Shown here in pieces: positions 7,323 to 13,803 of a DNA stretch of 59,525 bases. Origin of the DNA: a virus. The stretch covers positions 1 to 59,525 of the IMG/VR virus record IMGVR_UViG_3300013126_002454, one strand, 5' to 3'. Position 1 is the first letter of the stretch, and each line of letters opens with the position of its first letter. Below the pieces are notes generated by a model. That model saw only the letters and a program-made list of their open reading frames with translations, was not told the DNA's origin and made no database searches. A program made the translations under genes and the position numbers.

Positions 7323-7532
7323 ATGGCTCCTTACTGTATAGCGACGATGATAGATCTACAGTATACCTATAGGGTCTATGACCACAGAGGCGGCCTCATG
7401 ATCAGCACTACCAGCAGATCCGTGGCCGCAGAGTTCCTAGATCTAGCCAATCAAGGCATATCAGCCCGTGTCTACTATTGGTTGCAGAAATGGAACTATC
7501 GTGTGCCCCAACAGTATCTAAGATCCAAATAG
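7323..7532 (+). CDS. conserved small phage protein, 69 aa
   Basis: Begins MAPYCIATMIDLQYTYRVYD; an alternative ATG at 7347 would give MIDLQYTYRV. The body (SRSVAAEFLDLANQGISARV) is a predicted helix-strand arrangement. No family recognised. No strong ribosome-binding site for either start. Confidence 0.5.
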   Translation: MAPYCIATMIDLQYTYRVYDHRGGLMISTTSRSVAAEFLDLANQGISARVYYWLQKWNYRVPQQYLRSK

Positions 7533-7535
7533 CGG

Positions 7536-7564
7536 TTGACAGGATCTCTGTTTGATCATATAAT
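7536..7564 (+). promoter_or_regulatory. early sigma70-type promoter
   Basis: TTGACA 7536-7541, 17-bp spacer, TATAAT 7559-7564: a perfect sigma70 consensus. The ATG at 7571 lies seven bases past the -10, at the expected transcription start, so the message is predicted to be leaderless. Confidence 0.85.
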
Positions 7565-7570
7565 ATATAC

Positions 7571-7870
7571 ATGCTTGAGAAACTGGCACTAGCAAGGAGC
7601 AGAGAGTTGACATTACCAGATGAACGATATAGAGCGGTTAATTATGCAGGGGATTTCTTGCAGCGGCTAGCCTCGGGTGAATATCCACGTGTGCCCAGCT
7701 CAGTGCGCGAAGAGGCTCGCAGCATTCTTAGACACTATCCCACAGACTGGGATCTACAACGTGCTGCTGAAGCTGCGCCCTCGGTGTTCCAGGAACACAT
7801 GGAACCCCTGCACAGGATGGTAGCAGCGTGGAATCCAGAAGTCACGCAGCCACACACTGACAAGGATTGA
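7571..7870 (+). CDS. BPSL0761-family protein
   Basis: 99 residues. The segment TLPDERYRAV, then FLQRLA, then VPSSVREEARSILRHYPT matches the pattern of the small BPSL0761 family found in proteobacteria and their mobile elements, whose function is unknown. No ribosome-binding site is present and the start falls at the predicted +1 of the promoter at 7536-7564. The last codons reach GGATTGACA, just before the tRNA cluster. Confidence 0.6.
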   Translation: MLEKLALARSRELTLPDERYRAVNYAGDFLQRLASGEYPRVPSSVREEARSILRHYPTDWDLQRAAEAAPSVFQEHMEPLHRMVAAWNPEVTQPHTDKD

Positions 7871-7884
7871 CAACACTAGTTATA

Positions 7885-7961
7885 GGGCCTTTAGCTTAAT
7901 TGGTTAAAGCAGCGGACTCATAATCCGTTGAGTCCGGGTTCAAGTCCCGGGGGGCCCACCA
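7885..7961 (+). tRNA. tRNA with CAU anticodon (Ile2 or Met)
   Basis: 77-nt cloverleaf with encoded CCA. Acceptor GGGCCTT pairs with the 3' strand through G-U pairs. Anticodon loop CTCATAA gives CAU, and the T-arm is CCGGGTTCAAGTCCCGG. The overall sequence is more like tRNA-Ile2 (lysidine-modified, reads AUA) than elongator Met, but identity cannot be settled by eye. First of three tRNA genes. Confidence 0.9.
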
Positions 7962-7966
7962 TAAAT

Positions 7967-8042
7967 CCGCCCTTAGCTCAGGGGATAGAGCAACAGCCTT
8001 CTAAGCTGTGGGCCGCAGGTTCGATTCCTGCAGGGCGGGCCA
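7967..8042 (+). tRNA. tRNA-Arg(UCU)
   Basis: 76-nt cloverleaf. Acceptor CCGCCCT pairs with AGGGCGG, anticodon stem ACAGC/GCTGT holds loop CTTCTAA (anticodon UCU), T-arm GCAGG-TTCGATT-CCTGC, discriminator G then CCA. Reads AGA, a codon common in AT-rich phage genes. Confidence 0.92.
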
Positions 8043-8062
8043 CATACGTAACAGCAGCATGT

Positions 8063-8147
8063 GGGACCGTGGTGAAATAGGTAGACACAAGGGACTTAAA
8101 ATCCCTCGCTGAAATGCATACCGGTTCGATTCCGGTCGGTCCTACCA
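8063..8147 (+). tRNA. tRNA-Leu(UAA)
   Basis: 85-nt class II tRNA with a long variable arm. Acceptor GGGACCG pairs with CGGTCCT, anticodon loop CTTAAAA (UAA), T-arm ACCGG-TTCGATT-CCGGT, encoded CCA. A short ACCCTT/AAGGGT hairpin follows at 8155-8173 and may mark transcript processing or termination. Confidence 0.92.
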
Positions 8148-8194
8148 CCCTACAACCCTTTTGCAGCAAGGGTCTTAGCTCAGTAAAAAAATGG

Positions 8195-8223
8195 TTGACA
8201 TTTTGGACAAAGGCTGCTATACT
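8195..8223 (+). promoter_or_regulatory. early sigma70-type promoter
   Basis: TTGACA 8195-8200, 17-bp spacer, TATACT 8218-8223. Followed by GAGGAGCGACACA and the ATG at 8251. Member of the repeated early promoter family. Confidence 0.85.
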
Positions 8224-8250
8224 ATGTTTTTACATGAGAGGAGCGACACA

Positions 8251-8502
8251 ATGTCAAAACGCTATACGCACAATTATTTGGCGCAATGGGAGCATGGACT
8301 GCACGGGGATTCTGACTCAACAGAGTTCTACACAGAGCAGTTCGAGACAGAAGCAGCAGAATACTTGAGGGGCTGCGACAGCGACAACGTGGGGGGCGTA
8401 GTGCTATACCTGCGTGGGGGAGATGAAGTGGCATTTTTTGACTATGAAAACTTAGTAGGCAGCATCTACGAGCTGGGGGGCCGGCGCTCGGACGAGATCT
8501 AA
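8251..8502 (+). CDS. small acidic early protein, 83 aa
   Basis: Start set at ATG 8251 by the GAGGAGCGA motif. Acidic, proline-free, with a predicted alpha/beta pattern (VGGVVLYLRGGDEVAFFDYE). No family recognised. It has its own promoter and a strong terminator at 8524-8558, so it is a single-gene transcription unit. Confidence 0.65.
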   Translation: MSKRYTHNYLAQWEHGLHGDSDSTEFYTEQFETEAAEYLRGCDSDNVGGVVLYLRGGDEVAFFDYENLVGSIYELGGRRSDEI

Positions 8503-8523
8503 GTAAGCACTAACCGACTTAGG

Positions 8524-8558
8524 GGGTGTTGCGTTTTCACAACACCCGTTTTTTTTTG
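8524..8558 (+). terminator. intrinsic terminator
   Basis: GGGTGTTG (8524-8531) pairs with CAACACCC (8540-8547) and is followed by a run of ten T. The same 8-bp stem recurs in the terminator at 11753-11785. Confidence 0.9.
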
Positions 8559-8559
8559 G

Positions 8560-8588
8560 TTGACAGCGTGTCTAGACGGTGCTATAAT
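8560..8588 (+). promoter_or_regulatory. early sigma70-type promoter
   Basis: TTGACA 8560-8565 directly after the terminator T-run, 17-bp spacer, TATAAT 8583-8588. The ATG at 8598 lies ten bases past the -10, leaving almost no leader. Confidence 0.85.
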
Positions 8589-8597
8589 ATACAAACT

Positions 8598-8918
8598 ATG
8601 AGAGCGAAAAGAACTGACCGTAATCACATCATCTACGAACTGCGGGTGCCGCAGGGCAACTACATCGGCGTCACTGCCAAGACAGAGAGCACTGTTAATA
8701 AGAGCGTTCGCGCTAGAGCAGCCAAGCACTGGTATCGTGCCAAAACTGAAACCAAGAATTGGCTCCTGTGCGCAGCATTGCGAGACATCGCGGACAAGGG
8801 CATGATCGAGATCATAGTGCATGAGATCGTCCGGGGCAAGGCTGCGGCCCACAAGCGTGAAGTAGAGATCCGACGCACTGTTCGCCCCACACTTAACACA
8901 GACATCAGAGGAGATTGA
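8598..8918 (+). CDS. GIY-YIG-like nuclease-fold protein
   Basis: 106 residues from ATG 8598, chosen from the promoter position. IIYELRVPQGNYIGVT matches the GIY-YIG start pattern (I-Y then YIG). RARAAKHWYRA supplies the usual Arg/His segment, AHKREVEIR the Glu helix, and RPTLNTD the closing Asn. All key positions of the fold are therefore present in a compact form. Small GIY-YIG proteins act as nicking or homing-like endonucleases, but single-domain forms without DNA-binding modules are poorly characterised. Activity is inferred. Confidence 0.65.
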   Translation: MRAKRTDRNHIIYELRVPQGNYIGVTAKTESTVNKSVRARAAKHWYRAKTETKNWLLCAALRDIADKGMIEIIVHEIVRGKAAAHKREVEIRRTVRPTLNTDIRGD

Positions 8919-8919
8919 T

Positions 8920-9225
8920 ATGTGGTACGTCTACGACAAAGAGACTACAGTGATCCAAAAGACCTGTAAGACTCCTCGGGCCGCCAAGGCCTGGATCACC
9001 CGTAAGCACAATCAGCATCTGCGCGGCAGCATCACCCATCACTTCCATGACATCAGCAACGATGGTCCTCTGTTCCAATTTGGCTACGCTGATGCTGAGT
9101 ACTTCCATCAGCATGTCGAAAAGACAGAGACTAAACGCAATCTTATCACTGGCAAAGAGTTCACACAAAGTGTCAACACCTGGCGATCCTGCGACCCTTC
9201 GACTGAAACCTACTGGTCAATGTAG
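8920..9225 (+). CDS. conserved phage protein of unknown function
   Basis: 101 residues. The opening MWYVYDKETTVIQKTCKTPR and closing LITGKEF, VNTWRSCDP and ETYWSM are recognisable from small proteins found widely in tailed phages of proteobacteria, none characterised. Mixed alpha/beta with a His-rich middle (HHFHD). Preceded by AGGAG and one base after the GIY-YIG gene stop, so co-transcribed with it. Confidence 0.65.
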   Translation: MWYVYDKETTVIQKTCKTPRAAKAWITRKHNQHLRGSITHHFHDISNDGPLFQFGYADAEYFHQHVEKTETKRNLITGKEFTQSVNTWRSCDPSTETYWSM

Positions 9226-9228
9226 GGG

Positions 9229-9257
9229 TTGACAGCCAGTGCCGAGAGTGCTATACT
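9229..9257 (+). promoter_or_regulatory. early sigma70-type promoter
   Basis: TTGACA 9229-9234, 17-bp spacer, TATACT 9252-9257. Leader carries AAGGAGCGAATGAA before the ATG at 9290. Confidence 0.85.
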
Positions 9258-9289
9258 AGAGGCTAAGTTAACTAAAAGGAGCGAATGAA

Positions 9290-9709
9290 ATGGGAACACG
9301 TTCACGAGTAGGTGTCATGCATGGCACCGTGTGCAAATCAGTGTACTGCCACTTTGACGGCTATCTAGATCACACAGGCGAGATCCTGCACAAGCATTAC
9401 GACTCTGTGGCTGCGAATGCCCTGGTCGCACGTGGGGATAATTCGGGTGTGCAGCCCACCATCGACGAGATGAACTTCTATAAGGATCGCGGCGAAGAGG
9501 ACGTGGGCTATCAGGTAGCACACACATTCGAAGAGTTCCTAGAGCAGGTCCGGGGCTGTGGCTGCGAGTATTACTATGTCATGCAGGAGGGGGTTTGGTA
9601 CGTGGGTGCCGTGTATCATGTGCCCGCGTTGATCAAAGGGGGACTGGTTCCCCTCGCAGATGCCCTGGCCCAAAACTGCATCGAAGCACTACTAGCAGAG
9701 GACGCTTAA
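9290..9709 (+). CDS. conserved phage protein, MGTRSRVGVMHG type
   Basis: 139 residues. The N-terminus (MGTRSRVGVMHG, SVYCHFDGYLDHTG, LHKHYDS) is a recurrent small-phage-protein pattern of unknown role; GTRSRIGV proteins are common among phage early genes. Two glycine-cysteine pairs (GCGCEYYY). Own promoter and a downstream hairpin at 9708-9728. Confidence 0.65.
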   Translation: MGTRSRVGVMHGTVCKSVYCHFDGYLDHTGEILHKHYDSVAANALVARGDNSGVQPTIDEMNFYKDRGEEDVGYQVAHTFEEFLEQVRGCGCEYYYVMQEGVWYVGAVYHVPALIKGGLVPLADALAQNCIEALLAEDA

Positions 9710-9728
9710 CCCTACGACCCGTAGGGTT
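9708..9728 (+). terminator. hairpin, possible terminator
   Basis: AACCCTAC (9708-9715) pairs with GTAGGGTT (9721-9728). No T-run follows. The stem recurs at 20354-20372, and the right half (TAGGGTTATTA) recurs alone after genes at 17796 and 20698. Confidence 0.5.
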
Positions 9729-9742
9729 ATTACTGTTTGGGG

Positions 9743-9771
9743 TTGACAACAGCCCCAAATGGTAATATACT
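9743..9771 (+). promoter_or_regulatory. early sigma70-type promoter
   Basis: TTGACA 9743-9748, 17-bp spacer, TATACT 9766-9771. Leader carries TTAGGAGCGAAGCAA before the ATG at 9806. Confidence 0.85.
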
Positions 9772-9805
9772 AGAGGCTATGTTAGATAACTTAGGAGCGA
9801 AGCAA

Positions 9806-10906
9806 ATGTACATCACTTTTACTGAAGGCTGGTACAACATCAAGGGCCAACCCACTAACGTCGGTGGGCTCACTTTCAAACTAGTAGAAGACTACAAAGT
9901 CTCCAAGAGTGGCGAAGGCTATGTCACTGTGGAAGGTGGCGGACAGCCAGGCTTCCCTGATCGCTCAATCCGTGTCCGTTGCCGCCAGGGTGCCTACAAT
10001 GTTGCGGGCTCTGCTAAGCCTATCCCTGCAGGAGTTTCTATGCTGACTGCTCTTAAGAGCAAATCCAAAAACGCCGCAGAAGTCACTGACTTCACTACGG
10101 TCAAGATCAGTGATGAGGCTGTAGCTCACGAAACTGATGAACAGATCATCGAGCGTACTCGTATGCGCTTTGACATACTCAAAGAGATGACCAAAGCAGT
10201 CAAACAGGGTGATGTTCGTGCTATGATCGTCACAGGCCCCCCGGGTGTGGGCAAGAGCTTTGGTGTCGAAGAAGTACTGGCCAAGGACGACCTGTTTGAC
10301 ATGATGGGTCAGCGCAAGCCCAAGTACGAGATCGTCAAGGGTGCTATGAGTGCCATTGGTTTATATAGCAAGCTCTACAAGTTTTCGGACGCCAAGAACA
10401 TCCTTGTGTTTGATGACTGCGACAGTATCCTTTTGGACGACATCGCACTGAACATCTTGAAGGCCGCTTTGGACAGTTCCAAGAAGCGTACTATCTCGTG
10501 GAACACTGACAGCCGCATCCTTAGAAGCGAGGGTATCCCTGACCGGTTTGAGTTCAAGGGTGGTGCTATCTTTATCACGAACTTGAAGTTCGAGAATGTA
10601 CGCTCTAAGAAACTGCAGGACCATTTGGCAGCTCTTGAGAGCCGTTGCCATTATATCGATCTCAAGATGGACACAGATCGCGAGAAGGTGCTCCGTATCC
10701 GTCAGATCGTCAAGGACGGTATGTTGGACTCATACGAGCTTGAAGACATCGCCAAAGATGAGGTCGTGTCGTTCATCGAAGAGCATCGTGCAACATTGCG
10801 TGAGCTGAGCCTGCGTACTGTTTTGAAGTGTGCAGACCTGCGCAAGAGCTTCCCCACTAACTGGCAGAATATGGCTCGTGTAACTATCATGAAGGGACAA
10901 GGCTAA
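9806..10906 (+). CDS. AAA+ ATPase
   Basis: 366 residues from ATG 9806 (early ribosome-binding motif). An N-terminal domain of about 110 residues, beta-rich and unfamiliar, precedes an AAA+ module. Walker A IVTGPPGVGKSFG is near residue 143, Walker B NILVFDDCDSILLDD near 200, and sensor-1-like AIFITNLKFEN near 255. The C-terminal helical lid ends in LSLRTVLKCADL. Phage AAA+ proteins of this sort remodel protein or nucleic acid complexes; the substrate is unknown. The next gene overlaps its stop by one base. Together with the MoxR-like gene at 12604 it makes two AAA+ ATPases in 4 kb. Confidence 0.8.
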   Translation: MYITFTEGWYNIKGQPTNVGGLTFKLVEDYKVSKSGEGYVTVEGGGQPGFPDRSIRVRCRQGAYNVAGSAKPIPAGVSMLTALKSKSKNAAEVTDFTTVKISDEAVAHETDEQIIERTRMRFDILKEMTKAVKQGDVRAMIVTGPPGVGKSFGVEEVLAKDDLFDMMGQRKPKYEIVKGAMSAIGLYSKLYKFSDAKNILVFDDCDSILLDDIALNILKAALDSSKKRTISWNTDSRILRSEGIPDRFEFKGGAIFITNLKFENVRSKKLQDHLAALESRCHYIDLKMDTDREKVLRIRQIVKDGMLDSYELEDIAKDEVVSFIEEHRATLRELSLRTVLKCADLRKSFPTNWQNMARVTIMKGQG

Positions 10907-11148
10907 TGGTTGACCTGCCGATCCTTGAGTGCCAGTGGGTTGGGCCGGAGCAGGACCCCCGCAAGGGTCCTATGCACTACTGTGGGGCTCCGGTGATCTC
11001 GGGCAAGAGCTACTGTGGTGATCATTACTGGCTGGTCTACAAAAGAGGCACAGCTATCGCTGGAAAGAAAAGAGAAAAGGCCATTGATGCTGAGATCGAA
11101 CAGCTGAAGCGGCAGCAAGAACTAGATGAGGCAGAATCTTATGAATAG
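10906..11148 (+). CDS. small zinc-ribbon protein resembling GcrA C-terminus
   Basis: 80 residues. CQWVG, then HYCGAPVISGKSYCGDHYWLVY, resembles the C-terminal zinc-like region of GcrA, the alphaproteobacterial sigma70-associated cell-cycle regulator (its pattern includes C-x-W, FCGAP and YC-x2-H). The DNA-binding N-terminal domain of GcrA is absent; the rest is a charged helix. A role as an RNA polymerase-binding decoy or regulator is speculative. Coupled to the AAA+ gene by an AATGG overlap. Confidence 0.45.
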   Translation: MVDLPILECQWVGPEQDPRKGPMHYCGAPVISGKSYCGDHYWLVYKRGTAIAGKKREKAIDAEIEQLKRQQELDEAESYE

Positions 11149-11332
11149 TCTAATCAAAATCGTAATAGCTGTGGTACTGATAGTGTTCTTGCTGGCTATC
11201 GGTCCATGGTTGGTGATTTGGGCTCTGAATACACTGTTTCCTACGCTGGCCATAGAGTTCACTATCTGGACCTGGGCTGCTGTGATCATCTTGGGCACAT
11301 TCCTTCGGGCGAATGTATCTGTAAAACGGTAA
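11141..11332 (+). CDS. conserved phage membrane protein, 63 aa
   Basis: Start set at ATG 11141, overlapping the previous stop. Two hydrophobic helices: IKIVIAVVLIVFLLAIGPWL and FTIWTWAAVIILGTFL. The motif WALNTLFPTL between them and a RANVSVKR tail are familiar from uncharacterised small membrane proteins in many tailed phages. Likely inner-membrane protein acting early. Confidence 0.65.
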   Translation: MNSLIKIVIAVVLIVFLLAIGPWLVIWALNTLFPTLAIEFTIWTWAAVIILGTFLRANVSVKR

Positions 11333-11340
11333 AATTAGTG

Positions 11341-11369
11341 TTGCATTTATTCAAACGATATGCTAATAT
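11341..11369 (+). promoter_or_regulatory. variant early promoter
   Basis: TTGCAT 11341-11346, 17-bp spacer, TAATAT 11364-11369. Weaker match than its relatives. Serves the gene at 11425, which uses AGAGGAAACAACA instead of the usual GGAGCGAA motif. Confidence 0.6.
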
Positions 11370-11424
11370 AATTGAACGCTGAATAAAAAGTAATCAGCTA
11401 TAACTAACTTTAGAGGAAACAACA

Positions 11425-11703
11425 ATGAAACGTTTTAACCCCGAATCCAAGACTTTTAAGGTCTTTAACGCACTGTACAATGGTGCCAGGCTGACTCCTG
11501 CCCAAGCTAAGAAAATGGGCATCAAGAACCTCTCAGCTGAAGTAAGCCGCATCCGCCACAATGGCTATGCTGTCTACGCCAACAGCCGTACCGCTAACAA
11601 CGGTGTGACTGTCACTGAGTACGTGATGGGCCAACCAAGCCGTGAAATCGTTGCTCTAGGCTATCGTGCCAAGGCAGCTGGTCTTACTTTAGAGACTATC
11701 TAA
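11425..11703 (+). CDS. conserved phage protein with winged-helix-like character
   Basis: 92 residues, basic. FKVFNALYNGARLTPAQAKKMGIKNLSAEVSRIRHNGYAVYAN reads like a helix-turn-helix: helix, turn, recognition helix, then a wing. Similar small proteins occur in many phages. A DNA-binding role is inferred. Its unit ends at the terminator at 11753-11785, and the untranslated region carries the CCGATTCGCTCCCGG motif. Confidence 0.6.
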   Translation: MKRFNPESKTFKVFNALYNGARLTPAQAKKMGIKNLSAEVSRIRHNGYAVYANSRTANNGVTVTEYVMGQPSREIVALGYRAKAAGLTLETI

Positions 11704-11724
11704 AGACCAGTTTCAAAGACCAAT

Positions 11725-11785
11725 CCGATTCGCTCCCGGGGCGGCCTTTGGGGGGTGTTGTGGAAACGCAACACCCTTTTCTCTT
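11725..11785 (+). ncRNA. candidate small RNA or regulatory 3' UTR with anti-RBS loop
   Basis: Begins with CCGATTCGCTCCCGG (11725-11739), identical to 20279-20293, and ends in an intrinsic terminator. CCG/CGG can close a loop displaying ATTCGCTCC, complementary to the GGAGCGAAT ribosome-binding motif of the early genes. Only the repetition, complementarity and terminator are seen; an RNA function is inferred. Confidence 0.45.
11753..11785 (+). terminator. intrinsic terminator
   Basis: GGGTGTTG (11753-11760) pairs with CAACACCC (11769-11776), followed by TTTTCTCTT. Same stem as at 8524-8558. Confidence 0.85.
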
Positions 11786-11830
11786 GACCGGCACTCCCAA
11801 ACCGTTGCAAAAAAGCAACAGAAATAATGG

Positions 11831-11859
11831 TTGACATCCTGCCCAAAAGATCGTACAAT
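11831..11859 (+). promoter_or_regulatory. early sigma70-type promoter
   Basis: TTGACA 11831-11836, 17-bp spacer, TACAAT 11854-11859. Leader has AGAGGAGCGAACCC before the ATG at 11893. Confidence 0.8.
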
Positions 11860-11892
11860 AGAGACTGTTAAATAGCAAAGAGGAGCGAACCC

Positions 11893-12525
11893 ATGCAGTT
11901 TACAGCAGACCAAGTTTGGGCCCTTGCGGTAGCCGCTGATCGTATCAACGGCGAATACCTCAAAGAGGACAAATGGGAAGAGCAGAATGGCGACATGGTG
12001 AAAACCAAAGAAGCCAACAAGCTCATGGTCAAGCGATGGCTGCGTGAGGGATCCAATCCTACCACAGAGAAAGATGTGGAGGAGGGCCGCCGGGTTCGCG
12101 GGTATTTCAACACCTTCATCATGCGAGAGCTAGCGGGCAAGCTCAATGACTTCGAGCGCCAGGCCCTTAAGTTAGCACAAAAGCAAGAGTTCACAGGGCG
12201 CGATCTCTATGACTTCGCTGTGATATCATGCCTGCCCTCTGTGGCCCGCCGCGATCTACAGCGTCAAGAGATCAAGCGGGATATCTACAACTCCGAGCAA
12301 CTGGTGGGCAACGTGGGCGAAACCGTAGTGGGTGAATTCACTGTGATCAACTGCTGGTCCAATCAGAACTACATGAAGTACCGCATCCAGGGCCGTATGG
12401 GAGAAGCTTTCGTGGACTTCTGGTTCTCCCAGGAGCTACGTGGGGAGCTACGCATCAAGGGCAAGATCAAGGCTGTCCGTGGCGATAAAACAACACAGCT
12501 CAATTATGTGAAAATCATCGGTTGA
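11893..12525 (+). CDS. conserved early phage protein, 210 aa
   Basis: No family recognised with certainty. The N-terminal 100 residues are helical and charged (WALAVAADRINGEYLKEDKW). The C-terminal 90 residues look like an all-beta fold ending GKIKAVRGDKTTQLNYVKII, a strand pattern reminiscent of small phage nucleic-acid-binding domains, though this is weak. Its TGA stop lies inside the -35 box of the next promoter. Confidence 0.6.
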   Translation: MQFTADQVWALAVAADRINGEYLKEDKWEEQNGDMVKTKEANKLMVKRWLREGSNPTTEKDVEEGRRVRGYFNTFIMRELAGKLNDFERQALKLAQKQEFTGRDLYDFAVISCLPSVARRDLQRQEIKRDIYNSEQLVGNVGETVVGEFTVINCWSNQNYMKYRIQGRMGEAFVDFWFSQELRGELRIKGKIKAVRGDKTTQLNYVKIIG

Positions 12526-12550
12526 CAACTGCGCCGAAAGGTGCTATACT
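12522..12550 (+). promoter_or_regulatory. early promoter overlapping a stop codon
   Basis: TTGACA 12522-12527 contains the TGA stop (12523-12525) of the preceding gene. 17-bp spacer, TATACT 12545-12550. Confidence 0.85.
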
Positions 12551-12603
12551 ATTGAAACTGGGAAAGCAATTTTGTTTGTAGTTTAATTTTTTAGCGAGGT
12601 CTT

Positions 12604-13689
12604 ATGTCAAAGCAAACTGATGTTTCTGTCCGCCAAGTAGGCCCTAAGGGTGCCAAAAAAGCGATCCGTAAGGCGATCAAAGTTCGCCGTCCTACTTTCT
12701 TGTGGGGCCCTCCGGGCATCGGCAAATCCGATGTGGTCAAGCAGATTGGCAACGAGTTAGGTCGTGAAGTCATTGACGTCCGCCTAGCCCTGTGGGAACC
12801 CACTGACATCAAGGGCATCCCTTATTACAATGCAGATCAAGGCAAGATGGTTTGGGCTCCTCCTTCAGAGCTTCCTACGGACTCAGAGTCCACCGCAGTG
12901 ATTTTCTTGGACGAGTTGAACTCCGCTCCTCCTGCGGTACAGGCCGCTGCCTACCAACTGATCCTTAACCGTCGAGTTGGTACCTATGTTCTACCTAAAG
13001 GTGTAGACATTGTTGCCGCTGGCAACCGCGAAGGCGATCGCGGTGTTACTTACCGTATGCCTGCTCCGCTGGCTAACCGCTTCGTCCACTTGGAGATGAA
13101 GGTAGACTTCGATGACTTCCAGGACTGGGCTACCCTTAACAAAGTCCACCCTGACGTGGTTGGTTATGTGGGTTTCGCCAAGCAGGACCTGTATGACTTC
13201 GATCCTAAGAGCCCTAGCAAGAGTTTCGCAACTCCTCGTTCGTGGGTGTTCGTCAGCGATCTCCTGCAGGACGATGATGTCGATACTGATACATTGGCGA
13301 CGCTGATCGCGGGTGCCGTTGGCGATGGACTTGCCAACAAGTTCATGGCTCACCGTAAGATCGCAGGCAAACTGCCCAAGGCAGAGGACATTCTTGATGG
13401 TAAGGTCAAGGATCTGCAGATCAAAGAAGTCAGTGCCATGTATTCCTTGACCGTTTCGCTCTGCTATGAACTCAAAGATCGTGCAGACAAGAAGACCAAG
13501 GGTTGGGATGATATGGCGGATCGCTTCTTCCGTTATATGATGGATAACTTCCCTACAGAACTGGTAGTCATGGGGGCTAAGACTGCGCTCACTAACTATG
13601 ACTTGCCTTTGGACGCTACTAAGATGGAATCCTTCGATGAGTTCCACAAGAAGTTCGGTAAGTATGTTTTGAGTGCCATGGAGAACTAA
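12604..13689 (+). CDS. MoxR-family AAA+ ATPase
   Basis: 361 residues. Walker A LWGPPGIGKSDV is near residue 38, Walker B AVIFLDELNSAPP near 100, sensor 1 IVAAGN near 137, and the arginine finger region PLANRFVHLEM near 157. Downstream is a MoxR-type lid. MoxR ATPases are chaperone-like and work with a VWA-domain partner; the next gene, 114 bases downstream, encodes such a partner. Each of the pair has its own promoter and a terminator separates them. It probably remodels a protein complex, target unknown. Confidence 0.85.
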   Translation: MSKQTDVSVRQVGPKGAKKAIRKAIKVRRPTFLWGPPGIGKSDVVKQIGNELGREVIDVRLALWEPTDIKGIPYYNADQGKMVWAPPSELPTDSESTAVIFLDELNSAPPAVQAAAYQLILNRRVGTYVLPKGVDIVAAGNREGDRGVTYRMPAPLANRFVHLEMKVDFDDFQDWATLNKVHPDVVGYVGFAKQDLYDFDPKSPSKSFATPRSWVFVSDLLQDDDVDTDTLATLIAGAVGDGLANKFMAHRKIAGKLPKAEDILDGKVKDLQIKEVSAMYSLTVSLCYELKDRADKKTKGWDDMADRFFRYMMDNFPTELVVMGAKTALTNYDLPLDATKMESFDEFHKKFGKYVLSAMEN

Positions 13690-13705
13690 GACCTCGCCCA
13701 TGGCC

Positions 13706-13747
13706 GGGCTAGAGCTCACCCAGGGCTCTAGCCCACCTATCTTTTTG
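13706..13747 (+). terminator. intrinsic terminator
   Basis: GGGCTAGAGC (13706-13715) pairs with GCTCTAGCCC (13725-13734), a ten-pair stem, followed by a T-run at 13742-13746. Ends the MoxR unit. Confidence 0.85.
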
Positions 13748-13748
13748 G

Positions 13749-13777
13749 TTGACAAGAATGCTAGAAGGTGCTATAAT
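13749..13777 (+). promoter_or_regulatory. early sigma70-type promoter
   Basis: TTGACA 13749-13754, 17-bp spacer, TATAAT 13772-13777. Leader TTAGGAGAGCGAAC before the ATG at 13804. Confidence 0.85.
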
Positions 13778-13803
13778 AGATACATACAGTTAGGAGAGCG
13801 AAC

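Noticed and set aside
7867-7895. TTGACA at the end of the 7571 gene as a promoter for the tRNA cluster
   Set aside because: At 17 bp the -10 position falls on TTAGCT-like sequence inside the first tRNA, so no usable promoter is formed.
7885-8147. CRISPR array or attachment site in the tRNA cluster
   Set aside because: No regularly spaced direct repeats and no duplicated tRNA 3' end were seen; these are three ordinary tRNA genes.
9737-9805. Upstream in-frame start for the AAA+ ATPase
   Set aside because: It would lie on top of the promoter and upstream of the GGAGCGAA motif, so ATG 9806 was used.
12991-13755. 254-codon minus-strand open frame opposite the MoxR gene
   Set aside because: It mirrors the well-supported MoxR ATPase, and its translation has no family features.
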